Source: Sulfurimonas crateris (lineage in GTDB: Bacteria; Campylobacterota; Campylobacteria; Campylobacterales; Sulfurimonadaceae). Taken from it: 54,633 nucleotides of DNA. The notes under the pieces were generated by a model, which was given only the letters and a program-made list of their open reading frames with translations, was not told the origin of the DNA and made no database searches. The number at the start of each line of letters is the position of its first letter. Positions within the stretch are counted from its first letter, which is position 1. A program made the translations under genes and the position numbers. The DNA lies in NCBI GenBank assembly GCA_945870785.1, contig CAMBTK010000006.1:1-54633 (forward strand), read 5' to 3'. Below, piece by piece: positions 17,090 to 25,889 of the stretch.

Positions 17090-17166
17090 ATATTTTTCCT
17101 TAATCTTAAAATAGAAAAGGATATTACTCTAAAAAAAATTAAAAAAATGTAAATCTGCATAATTTT

Positions 17167-17187
17167 TAATCAATTTTTACTTGATTA
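17167..17187. promoter_or_regulatory. Inverted repeat TAATCAA-N7-TTGATTA upstream of gdhA
   Basis: A perfect 7-bp inverted repeat lies about 80 nt before the gdhA start and 20 nt after the end of the Dabb-protein gene. A T-run follows on the plus strand. It could be an operator or an AT-rich terminator; no gene on the plus strand needs a terminator here. Confidence 0.3.
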
Positions 17188-17206
17188 TTTTCTTTTTTTT
17201 TGATAG

Positions 17207-17497
17207 CTATAAAATATAGTCAACCACTTTTGACTCAAGTGTTACACTTTTTATAAGCTCAACAACCTTTAAATGTTCTGGATGGATTGCATAAGCCTCT
17301 AAATCCTCTTTTGTCTCAAATGTCGAGTAGAGTGACAAATCAAATGCTCTTGGTGAGAGAGTAAAATTTACTCCAACTTCCATTTTTTTAAGCTCAGAAA
17401 TAAGCTCTACAAGAGCATTTAACCTCTTTGTAACTTCTGCAAGATTTGCACTTTTGTTTTCATCACTAAATTTAAACATAACTATATGAACTATCAT
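17207..17497 (-). CDS. Dabb (dimeric alpha+beta barrel) domain protein
   Basis: A 96-residue protein whose pattern, from the opening VHIVMFKF through FDLSLYSTFETKEDLEAYAIHPEH to the end, matches the stress-responsive Dabb family, ferredoxin-like dimers of varied and often unknown function. No catalytic assignment is possible. It is transcribed on its own, and a small membrane-protein gene diverges from its promoter region. Confidence 0.85.
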   Translation of the reverse strand: MIVHIVMFKFSDENKSANLAEVTKRLNALVELISELKKMEVGVNFTLSPRAFDLSLYSTFETKEDLEAYAIHPEHLKVVELIKSVTLESKVVDYIL

Positions 17498-17551
17498 AAG
17501 AAACCTCTGTTTTTTTTGTGAAATTCTATCTAAAAACGATAAAATAGCCTT

Positions 17552-17749
17552 ATGAAAAGAATCTTTAAAGAGCTATATGGCTCGGGCATACTGTTTTTCT
17601 ACTTCTTTAAATGGCCATTTTTTATAGCATTTCCATATCTTTACAATAATGGTTTAAACAACAACTATATTTTAAATATTTTATGGTTTTTTACGGCTGG
17701 ATTGATATTTAAAGATTTTTACATCATGTTTAAAAACAGAGGCTCTTAA
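17552..17749 (+). CDS. Small membrane protein, unknown
   Basis: 65 residues with two hydrophobic segments (about 11-31 and 40-58) and basic termini. No recognised domain. The gene lies alone in a 256-nt space between two minus-strand genes, and no clear Shine-Dalgarno sequence is seen. Plausible as a real gene because the reading frame is membrane-like and fills the gap, but support is modest. Confidence 0.5.
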   Translation: MKRIFKELYGSGILFFYFFKWPFFIAFPYLYNNGLNNNYILNILWFFTAGLIFKDFYIMFKNRGS

Positions 17750-17753
17750 GTGG

Positions 17754-19103
17754 TTATTTCCAAAAAAAATCAGCGATTATTACCACAAAAAAGATACCTA
17801 TAAGATTTAACGCAAACCCATATCTAAGCATATCTTTTACATTGACAGCGCCACTGCTCATAGCTATGGCATTTGGCGGCGTGGCGATTGGGAGCATAAA
17901 GGCGTAACTTGCACAAACAGTTGCGACCATCATAAAAAGCCTAGCGTCCATATTTGTTTGGATTGCAAGAGCGTAGATTATGGGAAGTATCACAGAGATG
18001 AGAGCGGTATTTGATGTTATCTCTGTTGTAAATGTTACAAGAACCGCGATAGATAAGATTATAAATAGCAGAGGGTGTTGGCTAAAAGTTATAAGATAAG
18101 AAGCGACCTCGTTTGCTAAACCACTTGAACTAAAAGCTGCGGCAATAGAAAATCCTGCTCCAAAGAGAAACATTATCCTAAATGGAACTTTACCTTTGTC
18201 ATCCATCCAATCAAGTATAGAAAAAGGCGGAGCAAAAAGCAAAAGTCCTCCGCCAAGCAAAACAACACTCTCATTTAACCCAAGCCCACCCCAGTAACTT
18301 CCAAGAGGAGCATTTAGTAAAAGAAGAAGGATAATCCCACCAAGCAGTAAAAGTATCTTTTTTTGCTCACTGTTTAACTCTTTTTTCTCCTCTTCAAAAG
18401 ATATTTTAGCGCCACTTACTCCGATACTAAGAATAGAAGCAACAGCTATAAACATGACAAAAACCAAAGGCGTCATCATCCAAATCCACTCCACAAAAGA
18501 GAAAGCCTCCATCCCCTTATCTTGCATAAATCCAAGCAAAATTAGATTTGGCGGAGTTCCTATTGGAGTCAAGATACCACCGACACTAGCACCATACGCG
18601 ACACTCAGAGCAAATCTCATCTTTAGTTTTGCATCATCGCTTAGAAATAGTGCGACAGGAATAAGCAGAAGTGCAGTTGTTGTGTTTGACAAAAGAGAAC
18701 TGATGAGACCTGAGGAGATAGTCAGAGAAAAAATAATTCCCTTTGGGGTAGCTGGAAATATAGAAAATATTTTATTTGCTATCCATTTGTGCAAATTACT
18801 CTTCTCAACAGCTATGGCTATAAAAAAGCCTCCCAAAAATAAAAAAATGATAGGATTTGCATAGTTTTGAGTTGTAAGGTTTGTAGATAATATGCCAAAT
18901 GATGGAAATAAAACGATAGGAAGCAAAGAGACAACCCCAAGAGGCAAACCCTCGTTTGTCCAAAGAGTAACCAAAAAAGCAATAACCCCTAAAAGAAGGG
19001 CTTGAGTAAGTGTAAAAGGCATAAAAGAGAGTAGAAAAACTACAAGTGCGATTATCATTGCAACAGCTATTTTTTTATATACAACCATATCTATATCTAC
19101 CAT
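17754..19103 (-). CDS. SLC13/DASS-family anion symporter
   Basis: A 449-residue membrane protein with about eleven or twelve hydrophobic segments. Two Ser-Asn-Thr motifs, SNTTTALLLIPVA and TSNTALISVILP, are the duplicated SNT substrate/Na+ site of the divalent anion:Na+ symporter family, and a GTPPN (GTPPNLILLG) and ATPPNA pair also fits. Substrate could be a C4-dicarboxylate, sulfate or another divalent anion; sequence alone does not decide. Single gene with an ATG at 19101-19103. Confidence 0.9.
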   Translation of the reverse strand: MVDIDMVVYKKIAVAMIIALVVFLLSFMPFTLTQALLLGVIAFLVTLWTNEGLPLGVVSLLPIVLFPSFGILSTNLTTQNYANPIIFLFLGGFFIAIAVEKSNLHKWIANKIFSIFPATPKGIIFSLTISSGLISSLLSNTTTALLLIPVALFLSDDAKLKMRFALSVAYGASVGGILTPIGTPPNLILLGFMQDKGMEAFSFVEWIWMMTPLVFVMFIAVASILSIGVSGAKISFEEEKKELNSEQKKILLLLGGIILLLLLNAPLGSYWGGLGLNESVVLLGGGLLLFAPPFSILDWMDDKGKVPFRIMFLFGAGFSIAAAFSSSGLANEVASYLITFSQHPLLFIILSIAVLVTFTTEITSNTALISVILPIIYALAIQTNMDARLFMMVATVCASYAFMLPIATPPNAIAMSSGAVNVKDMLRYGFALNLIGIFFVVIIADFFWK

Positions 19104-19198
19104 TTTTAAATCTCTTTTTTTTGATATTTGTATATTTTATCTTTTTGCTCTTAAATTAAAAATATATATAAAATCAAACTCTTTTAATAATTCTATGT

Positions 19199-19204
19199 TA
19201 TAAT
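19199..19204 (+). promoter_or_regulatory. -10 box of the monoheme cytochrome gene
   Basis: A consensus TATAAT lies 36 nt before the ATG, preceded by alternating A/T-rich DNA and no obvious -35 box, as expected for sigma70 promoters of Campylobacterota. Transcription should start near 19211. Confidence 0.65.
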
Positions 19205-19239
19205 CCTGATTATTTCATTTTATATAAAAGGGTGTTGTC

Positions 19240-19611
19240 ATGAAAAAAATAGTTAGCTTATCTTTAATTGTTGGTGCATTATGCACTATGTTTGCTTCAG
19301 AGACTCCAGAAGAACTAGCAACTAAGAAGTGTGGAGAGTGTCATCTTATGGGTGAAATCACAAAAGAAAAATTAGACAACATGAAAGCACCGCCATACTG
19401 GGCTATTGCTAAAAAAGCAAGAGAGCGTTATGAAAATGAAGAGGATAAAATCAAGTATATAATTGACTATGCACTGCATCCAAGTGAAGAGAAGATGCTC
19501 TTTCCAGTTGAGACAAAAAAGAAGTTTGGAGTTATGCCTTCACTTGAAGGAAAAGTAACTGTACAAGAGCTAAAAGAAATCTCAACTTATATCTTAGAGA
19601 AAAAGTTTTAA
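19240..19611 (+). CDS. Periplasmic monoheme cytochrome c
   Basis: A 123-residue exported protein (signal peptide about 1-19) with one CGECH motif near residue 31 and a probable sixth heme ligand Met in FGVMPSL near the C-terminus, the class I cytochrome layout. Good ribosome-binding site AAGGG upstream. It ends 5 nt from the stop of gpsA on the other strand. Likely a soluble electron carrier; partner not evident from context. Confidence 0.88.
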   Translation: MKKIVSLSLIVGALCTMFASETPEELATKKCGECHLMGEITKEKLDNMKAPPYWAIAKKARERYENEEDKIKYIIDYALHPSEEKMLFPVETKKKFGVMPSLEGKVTVQELKEISTYILEKKF

Positions 19612-19616
19612 CTACT

Positions 19617-20507
19617 CTAATTAGCCAAGAAGTTGCGAAGGCTTACATGCGGGTCTAAACCCTCTAACATATTGTAAACTTCTCTTGCTATTGGAAGGTA
19701 TAAATCCTTCTCTTTAGCGATTGAATAAAGTGCGTATGTAGTTCCAATTCCCTCTGCTACTTCTCCCAACTCTTCTACTATCTGTTCTTTTGATTTTCCC
19801 TCAGCGATACCCAAACCGACACGAAAGTTTCTACTCATTGTAGAAGATGCAGTTAAAAAGAGATCCCCTGCTCCGCTTAGTCCGACAAAACTCTCCTCTT
19901 TTGCACCATAAACTTTACCAAATCTCTGCATCTCAACCAGACCTCTTGAAATCAGTGAAGCTGCCGCATTTTTCCCAAGCCCAAGCCCCTCGCAGATACC
20001 TGCGGCTATGGCTATAACATTTTTATAAGCTCCCGCAACTTCAGCACCAGCAACATCAGTTGATGTATATGTTTTTATAAATGATGGAAAAAAACAGGCG
20101 AATTCTCTGCTTAACTCTTCATTGCTAGAGTTTATGACAAGTGCCGTTGGTAGAGATTTCATAACCTCGGTTGCAAATGATGGGCCTGATAGAAAAGCTA
20201 TATTTTCTGAAGGAACATACTCTTCATATATCTCATTTAAAAACTTACCACTTGTCGCTTCTATACCTTTTGCTGCGACTAATATTTTTTGATTATTGTA
20301 GATAAAATGCTCTTTGAGCCATGAAGAGATTTGCTGTGCTGGTATCGCAATAACCAAATACTCTAATCTTAAAATCTCTTCCAAAGAGACAAAGTTTTTC
20401 ATATCTCTGGGAGTTCTTGAAGTTATATAAACTTCACACTTCTCACTTAGTGCAAAAGCTAGAGCGCTCCCCCATTTTCCAGCTCCAATTACGCCTACTC
20501 TACTCAT
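19617..20507 (-). CDS. gpsA: Glycerol-3-phosphate dehydrogenase [NAD(P)+]
   Basis: A 296-residue enzyme that makes sn-glycerol 3-phosphate for phospholipids. It opens with the dinucleotide-binding GAGKWGSALA and has the family motifs LSGPSFATEV, AGAYKNVIAIAAGI with the catalytic Lys, and LSGAGDLFLTASS. Length is shorter than in Enterobacteria but typical for this phylum. It overlaps the RCK-domain gene upstream by 8 nt and is probably co-transcribed with the K+ channel genes. Confidence 0.96.
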   Translation of the reverse strand: MSRVGVIGAGKWGSALAFALSEKCEVYITSRTPRDMKNFVSLEEILRLEYLVIAIPAQQISSWLKEHFIYNNQKILVAAKGIEATSGKFLNEIYEEYVPSENIAFLSGPSFATEVMKSLPTALVINSSNEELSREFACFFPSFIKTYTSTDVAGAEVAGAYKNVIAIAAGICEGLGLGKNAAASLISRGLVEMQRFGKVYGAKEESFVGLSGAGDLFLTASSTMSRNFRVGLGIAEGKSKEQIVEELGEVAEGIGTTYALYSIAKEKDLYLPIAREVYNMLEGLDPHVSLRNFLAN

Positions 20508-21198
20508 CTGCGCCTCCTATTAATTTCTCAAATTCTATTATATCTCGCTCAAATCCAACAACAACAAATTGATAGCCATTTTTTATCTGTTGATGTTTTG
20601 CTTTTGCAGAGTAGATAAATTCCGTATCGCCATTTTCATCTATCACAGATAAAAGTGTTATATTATAATCTTTGCTCCAATTTATATCTGATGCAAATAA
20701 CCCATCAAAATATTGGGCATTTTTTACAATAATCTGAGCAATTTTCACATTACTTTTCTCATATAAGATATTATGTAAAACTTCCGTAATCATCGGCTTT
20801 TTAAGCATTTCAACAATAATATTTGCAGTAGTTTGTGTAGTTGGAAGAATCTTTGATGCACCAGCTAAGATAAGCTTATCTGTACTCTCTTTATCTTGAG
20901 ATAGCGCTACAATTTTTAAATTTTTAAATGTCTCACGAAGAGAGAGCGTTAAAAATATATTTTTTGACATATCCTCAAGTATGCAAAATGCCTCACACTC
21001 ATCTATGTTTACACTATCTCTTAACTCATCCCAATCTTCACTCAAATCAAAAGCTTCTATCTCATAGCCATTGCTATCTTTAGATACGCTCTGTCCATCA
21101 AGATTAAAAATATATATCTTTTTATAGTGAGATTTTATATTTTTTTCTATCTCAAATGTATAATCATTATGCCCAAATATTAAAGCTATCTTATGCAT
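20500..21198 (-). CDS. RCK/TrkA-domain protein, probable K+ channel partner
   Basis: About 232 residues with no membrane segments. The N-terminal half is a Rossmann-like RCK_N/TrkA-N domain, diverged at the glycine motif (FGHNDYTFEI), and the C-terminal half resembles RCK_C. The order channel then free RCK protein suggests that it forms mixed gating rings with, or otherwise regulates, the channel encoded immediately upstream. I use the ATG at 21196-21198, 2 nt after the channel stop; an adjacent GTG is possible. Nucleotide binding is uncertain because the glycine motif is degenerate. Confidence 0.75.
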   Translation of the reverse strand: MHKIALIFGHNDYTFEIEKNIKSHYKKIYIFNLDGQSVSKDSNGYEIEAFDLSEDWDELRDSVNIDECEAFCILEDMSKNIFLTLSLRETFKNLKIVALSQDKESTDKLILAGASKILPTTQTTANIIVEMLKKPMITEVLHNILYEKSNVKIAQIIVKNAQYFDGLFASDINWSKDYNITLLSVIDENGDTEFIYSAKAKHQQIKNGYQFVVVGFERDIIEFEKLIGGADE

Positions 21199-21200
21199 CA

Positions 21201-22751
21201 CTACTTTCCTTTGTGCAGATTATCTGTAAACTCTTTTATAAACTGCATGTTGCCTATAAGAAGAAGATAATCGCCAACTTCTAATGATGTATCATATGTT
21301 GGATTAAAATAAAAATTTCTTTTGTTCTTTTTATATATGCCCAATAGTATGATTCTATGTTTATGGCACTCCAAATCTGCTACAGCTTTAAAACTTTCTA
21401 TAATTCTCTCATTTATAATAATCTCTTGCATATCTATACCGTTATAGTTAGAACGAAGAGCATGAATAGCTTCAAATGCAACAGGCTTTCCAACAAACTC
21501 TTTTGCTATCATTCCAACCAACTCTTTTTCATACAAAAGTTCGTTTACACCTGCAAAAAGCAATTTGTTCCTATTTGCTTTAGCTTTTAATATAGAGAGG
21601 ATAAAAACATCTTTGTTAAAAGAGCGAACTGTCAAAGCTGTATAAACATTTTCAACATCACTATGGCTTAAACACAAAATGGCTTTTACTTGCGTCTCTA
21701 TATTTATACGAAGTTTTCGATAACTCTCTATGCTTCCAGGGTCGTAATGAAGTGCAAAAAATCCATCTTTTTTGGCTTGTATGGCTTTTTGTTCATCCTC
21801 TTCTAAGATTATCACTTCACTGTTTTGTACAAGTTTTTTTGCAACCTCTTTAGAGATATTTTCATACCCACAGATAAGGTAAAACTCTCTTTTTTTTGCA
21901 ATATCATCGATTAGCTTTGTATCTTTTATCTCATCTAGTTTTTCAGTAAATGCGGTAACTATCAAAGATGTTGTAAATGAAAAAACTGCGATTCCAGCTA
22001 TGATAACAAAGATGGCGACAACTCTTCCAGCCTCTGTAATTGGGGTTATATCTCCATATCCAACTGTAGAGATTGTAACAACAGACCAATACACTGCTTC
22101 AAAGAGCGTATTTATAGGTGATGCTGGATTGTTAGCTTCCATCACATAAATAAGTACTGATGAGACAAAAACGACGATAGAAGCAAAAATAAAGAGTGTT
22201 AAAAATTCAAATTTCTTAGCAGCAACTACTGAGGTAAAGACTTGAATACTCTTTGCATATCTAAAAAGCTTAAAAACGCGAAAGAGAATGAAAAGTCTAA
22301 GAAGCCTTAACTCATGGAAGAATGGAAGAATTGCAAGTAGGTCAATAATAGCTTTTACAGAGATTATATATCTGATTTTTTGATAAAAAATATCTCTAAG
22401 AGCAAGAGAGAGATTAAACTCAGCTCCAAACATAACATCATGTTCACTCTGCTTTATAATCACCTCGGTAATACTGCCACTTATCCAAAATCTAAGTAGA
22501 TACTCTATCAAAAATATAACTGAGACTACATAATTATTATAAAAAAGAAGTTCATCATTTACATGTGATTTAACCTCTCTTATCAAAATAAAAACACTTG
22601 AAAATATAAGTGCAATCATAAAAAAGTCAAAAACTTTTTTATATTTATAGTTACTATTTTCTAAAAGATTGTAAAAGAAATGTTTTGTTTTTGTGTAGTT
22701 CTTCGAGGTGTTGATTTTATATGCTGCATCTAAGAGCAGAGACTTAAGCAA
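21201..22751 (-). CDS. Voltage-gated-type K+ channel with C-terminal RCK domains
   Basis: A 516-residue protein with six membrane segments. S4 has spaced arginines (ELRLLRLFILFRVFKLFRY), the pore has the K+ selectivity filter TVGYGD, and a soluble tail of about 270 residues carries an RCK_N domain (YLICGYENISKEVAKKLV) and an RCK_C domain. It should conduct K+ under control of membrane potential and RCK ligands. No ATG exists before residue 45; the start is a TTG (22749-22751), 5 nt after the gatB stop, with GGAT upstream. In the same minus-strand run as gatB, the RCK protein and gpsA. Confidence 0.9.
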   Translation of the reverse strand: MLKSLLLDAAYKINTSKNYTKTKHFFYNLLENSNYKYKKVFDFFMIALIFSSVFILIREVKSHVNDELLFYNNYVVSVIFLIEYLLRFWISGSITEVIIKQSEHDVMFGAEFNLSLALRDIFYQKIRYIISVKAIIDLLAILPFFHELRLLRLFILFRVFKLFRYAKSIQVFTSVVAAKKFEFLTLFIFASIVVFVSSVLIYVMEANNPASPINTLFEAVYWSVVTISTVGYGDITPITEAGRVVAIFVIIAGIAVFSFTTSLIVTAFTEKLDEIKDTKLIDDIAKKREFYLICGYENISKEVAKKLVQNSEVIILEEDEQKAIQAKKDGFFALHYDPGSIESYRKLRINIETQVKAILCLSHSDVENVYTALTVRSFNKDVFILSILKAKANRNKLLFAGVNELLYEKELVGMIAKEFVGKPVAFEAIHALRSNYNGIDMQEIIINERIIESFKAVADLECHKHRIILLGIYKKNKRNFYFNPTYDTSLEVGDYLLLIGNMQFIKEFTDNLHKGK

Positions 22752-22756
22752 AGCTC

Positions 22757-24181
22757 TTATCCAAGCTTTGCTTTTAGTATATCGTTAACTGTTTGTGGGT
22801 TTGCACTACCTTTTGACTCTTTCATAACTTGCCCTACAAAGAAGCCAAAAAGTTTATCTTTTCCACTTTGATACTCCGTTACTTTATCGCCATTTGCAGC
22901 TATTACCGCGTCACATATAGCCTCTATCGCACCACTATCACTCACTTGTTTTAGCCCAAGCGTGTCAATTGCACTATCTACATCAACACTGTTTTGCATC
23001 AGATAATCAAGTACATCTTTAGCCGCTTTTCCGCTTATCGTGCCATCTTCGATTCTCTTTACTAAAAGAGCTAATTTTTTTGCATCAACTGGAGAGTTTG
23101 ATATATTTATCTCTCCTTTAAATCTGCCTTGAAGTTCTGTTGTAAGCCAAGTAAGTGCATTTTTAGAGCTAACTCCCTCTTCCATCATACTCTCAAAATA
23201 GTGAGCCATCTCTATCGCAGAAGTTAAAACACTTGCACTATACTCATTCATCTCATAATCTTTTACAAAACGCGCCATCTTTTCATCTGGAAGCTCTGGG
23301 ATTTTAGAGTATTTCTCTAACATCTCATCTGTTATAACTGTTTTTAGCAAATCTGGCTCTGGAAAATAACGATAATCAGCAGCTTCTTCTTTTCCACGCA
23401 TAGAGCGAGTCTCTTGTCTTACTTGATCAAAAAGGCGAGTCTCTTGAACTATCTCACTCTCATAAGTGCCATCTTCCCAAGCATCACTTTGGCGCTCTAC
23501 TTCAAGCTCTATTGCTCTTTGGATAAATCTAAAACTGTTTATATTTTTAATCTCTACGCGAGTATATAACTTCTCATCACCTTTTGGACGGATAGAGACA
23601 TTTACATCTACGCGAAATGAACCCTCTTGCATATTTGCATCACCGATATCTAGGTAACGGATAATTGAGTGTAATTTTTTAAGATAGAGCGTTACCTCTT
23701 CGGCACTTCTCATATCAGGTTCACTAACTATCTCTAAGAGTGGAGTTCCTGCACGGTTTAAATCTACTTTTGAGATAGCTCCGTCATGTATATTTTTTCC
23801 AGCATCAGCTTCGATATGAGCACGATTTATACGAATAGTTTTATGCGAACCATCCTCAAAATCGATGCGCAACTTTCCATGTTCTACCACTGGAGTATAA
23901 AGCTGTGTAATCTGATAAGCAGATGGAGAATCTGGATAAAAGTAACTTTTTCTATCAAAATATGATGTTTTATTTATGGTTGCCCCAACGGCTGCTCCAA
24001 ACATTATAGACTTATGAAGAACCTCTTTGTTAAGCACAGGAAGCGCACCTGGAAGAGCTAAACAAGTTGGACATGTATTTATATTTTGTTTATGATTAAA
24101 GCTCGTTGGGCATGAGCAAAAAAGTTTAGTTTTTGTGTTTAATTGAACATGGACTTCGAGTCCGATAACTGTTTCAAACAT
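22757..24181 (-). CDS. gatB: Asp-tRNA(Asn)/Glu-tRNA(Gln) amidotransferase subunit B
   Basis: A 474-residue GatB, the kinase/tRNA-binding subunit of GatCAB that converts misacylated Glu-tRNA(Gln) or Asp-tRNA(Asn). It starts [13 protein letters not shown], with the zinc-type cysteines CSCPTSF ... [11 protein letters not shown], the [14 protein letters not shown] stretch, and a C-terminal YqeY-like domain. I choose the ATG at 24179-24181, supported by AAGGA 5 nt upstream, over an in-frame start 48 nt earlier. GatA and GatC are not in the window. Confidence 0.97.
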   Translation of the reverse strand: MFETVIGLEVHVQLNTKTKLFCSCPTSFNHKQNINTCPTCLALPGALPVLNKEVLHKSIMFGAAVGATINKTSYFDRKSYFYPDSPSAYQITQLYTPVVEHGKLRIDFEDGSHKTIRINRAHIEADAGKNIHDGAISKVDLNRAGTPLLEIVSEPDMRSAEEVTLYLKKLHSIIRYLDIGDANMQEGSFRVDVNVSIRPKGDEKLYTRVEIKNINSFRFIQRAIELEVERQSDAWEDGTYESEIVQETRLFDQVRQETRSMRGKEEAADYRYFPEPDLLKTVITDEMLEKYSKIPELPDEKMARFVKDYEMNEYSASVLTSAIEMAHYFESMMEEGVSSKNALTWLTTELQGRFKGEINISNSPVDAKKLALLVKRIEDGTISGKAAKDVLDYLMQNSVDVDSAIDTLGLKQVSDSGAIEAICDAVIAANGDKVTEYQSGKDKLFGFFVGQVMKESKGSANPQTVNDILKAKLG

Positions 24182-24289
24182 AGATTTCCTTGATAAAAGA
24201 GTATTAAGATTGTGTTGGATTTTACCCAATTAATGCTTTTAAGTTTCATAAACAAAATCCAAATAATTTATAAAATAGGTTTTTTGTTA

Positions 24290-24295
24290 TATAAT
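24290..24295 (+). promoter_or_regulatory. -10 box just before the beta-barrel gene
   Basis: A consensus TATAAT ends only 8 nt before the ATG at 24304. Transcription would begin within a few bases of the start codon, so the mRNA may be leaderless, which fits the lack of any Shine-Dalgarno sequence before this gene. Confidence 0.5.
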
Positions 24296-24303
24296 AATTC
24301 ACC

Positions 24304-25479
24304 ATGAAAAGAACAAAATCATTACTTTATCTTATTATTATGCTTACTTTTTCATTGCACCTAGATGCTATTGAATTTGATATAAAAACCTTTGGTACTA
24401 TAGGTGCGGTTTATAACGATAATGAGACTCAGATATTTAGAAAAGATATTTCTCAAAAAGATGGCTCGTCAGATGATATAAACTTTAAAACAGACTCTCT
24501 GCTTGGAGTACAAACCACAATAGAGATAGATGAAAAACTATCTTTTACTCTTCAAGGTGTTGGTGCTTATGATTATGATGATGAAATAAATGCAAAGATA
24601 GATTGGGGATATTTAAAATATGCTATAAATGAAAATATCTCAATAAAACTCGGCAGACTAAGAACTCCATATTACAAAAATTCTCAAAATCTAAATGTTG
24701 GATACTCAAATCTTATGATTAGAGAGAGTGTTGAAGTTTATGGTCAAGTTCCTTTCTCTTCGTACAATGGTCTTCAATTAACATATATGGACATAATAGG
24801 CAGATATTTTTATGAACTTCAAGCTGGATATGGAAGAGAAGAGCTAGTAGTTCCCTTTCACTCTATAAATGAAAAAGTAGATGTTGAAATAGAGAACTTA
24901 TATACTGCAAATTTTACATTTGGCACACCAGCCATCCAAGCAAGAGCCACATATCTAAGAGCAGATATCACTGCAACCAACGATACTCTAAATCAGCTAT
25001 TTGATGGAATAAGGCTCTTAAATCCAACTTTAGCAAATAGTTATGAGTTTAAAGATAAAAAATCAGAGTATATTGGATTTGGTATATTTATAGACTACAA
25101 CAATTTTATCTTTAGTAGCGAGTACGGACAAAGAAAAATACCTAGTTTTTTTGCTGACTTACACGGCTACTACGCAACTCTAGGATACAGTTTTGATAAG
25201 TTTATACCATTTATAACATACGCTAAAACAGAGATGGACAAACCAACATATGAAGCAAACAGTGGCTTTGCCTCTCTTGATTACATCCTTCAATCTCAAA
25301 ATCTTGCACAATCATCAAAGACACTCGGTGTAAAATACTATATCAACGATAATTTAGATTTTAAATTTCAGTATGAATATGTAGTTCCTGATGGCGAGTA
25401 TGGAAGTTACCATCTAAACACATCTACCAATCCAAAAAGTATGAATGTACTATCTATGGCTCTGGATTTTGTATTTTGA
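24304..25479 (+). CDS. Outer-membrane beta-barrel (porin-like) protein
   Basis: A 391-residue exported protein (signal peptide about 1-22) made of alternating beta strands with a C-terminal aromatic residue (LDFVF), as in outer-membrane barrels. Segments such as GRLRTPYYKNSQ resemble porin strands. It heads a three-gene unit: the next gene overlaps it by 4 nt and the third is a diguanylate cyclase. Comparable barrel/PstS-like/GGDEF clusters are known to me from other Proteobacteria, but the transported compound is not known. Confidence 0.82.
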   Translation: MKRTKSLLYLIIMLTFSLHLDAIEFDIKTFGTIGAVYNDNETQIFRKDISQKDGSSDDINFKTDSLLGVQTTIEIDEKLSFTLQGVGAYDYDDEINAKIDWGYLKYAINENISIKLGRLRTPYYKNSQNLNVGYSNLMIRESVEVYGQVPFSSYNGLQLTYMDIIGRYFYELQAGYGREELVVPFHSINEKVDVEIENLYTANFTFGTPAIQARATYLRADITATNDTLNQLFDGIRLLNPTLANSYEFKDKKSEYIGFGIFIDYNNFIFSSEYGQRKIPSFFADLHGYYATLGYSFDKFIPFITYAKTEMDKPTYEANSGFASLDYILQSQNLAQSSKTLGVKYYINDNLDFKFQYEYVVPDGEYGSYHLNTSTNPKSMNVLSMALDFVF

Positions 25480-25889
25480 GAACATTTTTTAAAATACAAA
25501 TAATAACTCTTCTACTTTGTATCACTCCCTTGCTTGATGCTCAAATTATTATAGTTACAAACAAGAGTTCTGATTTTGATGTAATTTCAAAAGAGATGAT
25601 TCAATATATATATTTAGCAAAAACAACAAAAACGCAGGGTATCAAAGTGGAACCTCTTTTATCTAAAGATGAAACATTACATCGTAATTTTTGTACCACA
25701 ATTTTGTGCAAGAGTGTACCAGAGTACAACAGCTACTGGACAAGGCTGTTATTTAGTGGTCAAAAATCAATAACAAAAAAATTAGACTACAAAGAAATAG
25801 TAGATAAACTAAAAAAACCAAATACCATAGCGTATATAGAAAAAAAAGATCTTAAAAAAGAGTGGAAAATAGTATATGAATCCAATTAA
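25476..25889 (+). CDS. PstS-like periplasmic binding-domain protein
   Basis: A 137-residue exported protein (signal peptide about 1-22) resembling the short PstS-like (PBP-like) proteins. These begin with a strand like IIIVTNKS, then a SKEMIQYIYLAK segment and a conserved Trp in NSYWTRLLFSG. It starts with TTG overlapping the TGA of the barrel gene (TTGA) and itself overlaps the diguanylate cyclase gene by 14 nt. No transporter genes accompany it, so a sensory role delivering a ligand signal to the cyclase is plausible. Confidence 0.72.
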   Translation: MRTFFKIQIITLLLCITPLLDAQIIIVTNKSSDFDVISKEMIQYIYLAKTTKTQGIKVEPLLSKDETLHRNFCTTILCKSVPEYNSYWTRLLFSGQKSITKKLDYKEIVDKLKKPNTIAYIEKKDLKKEWKIVYESN

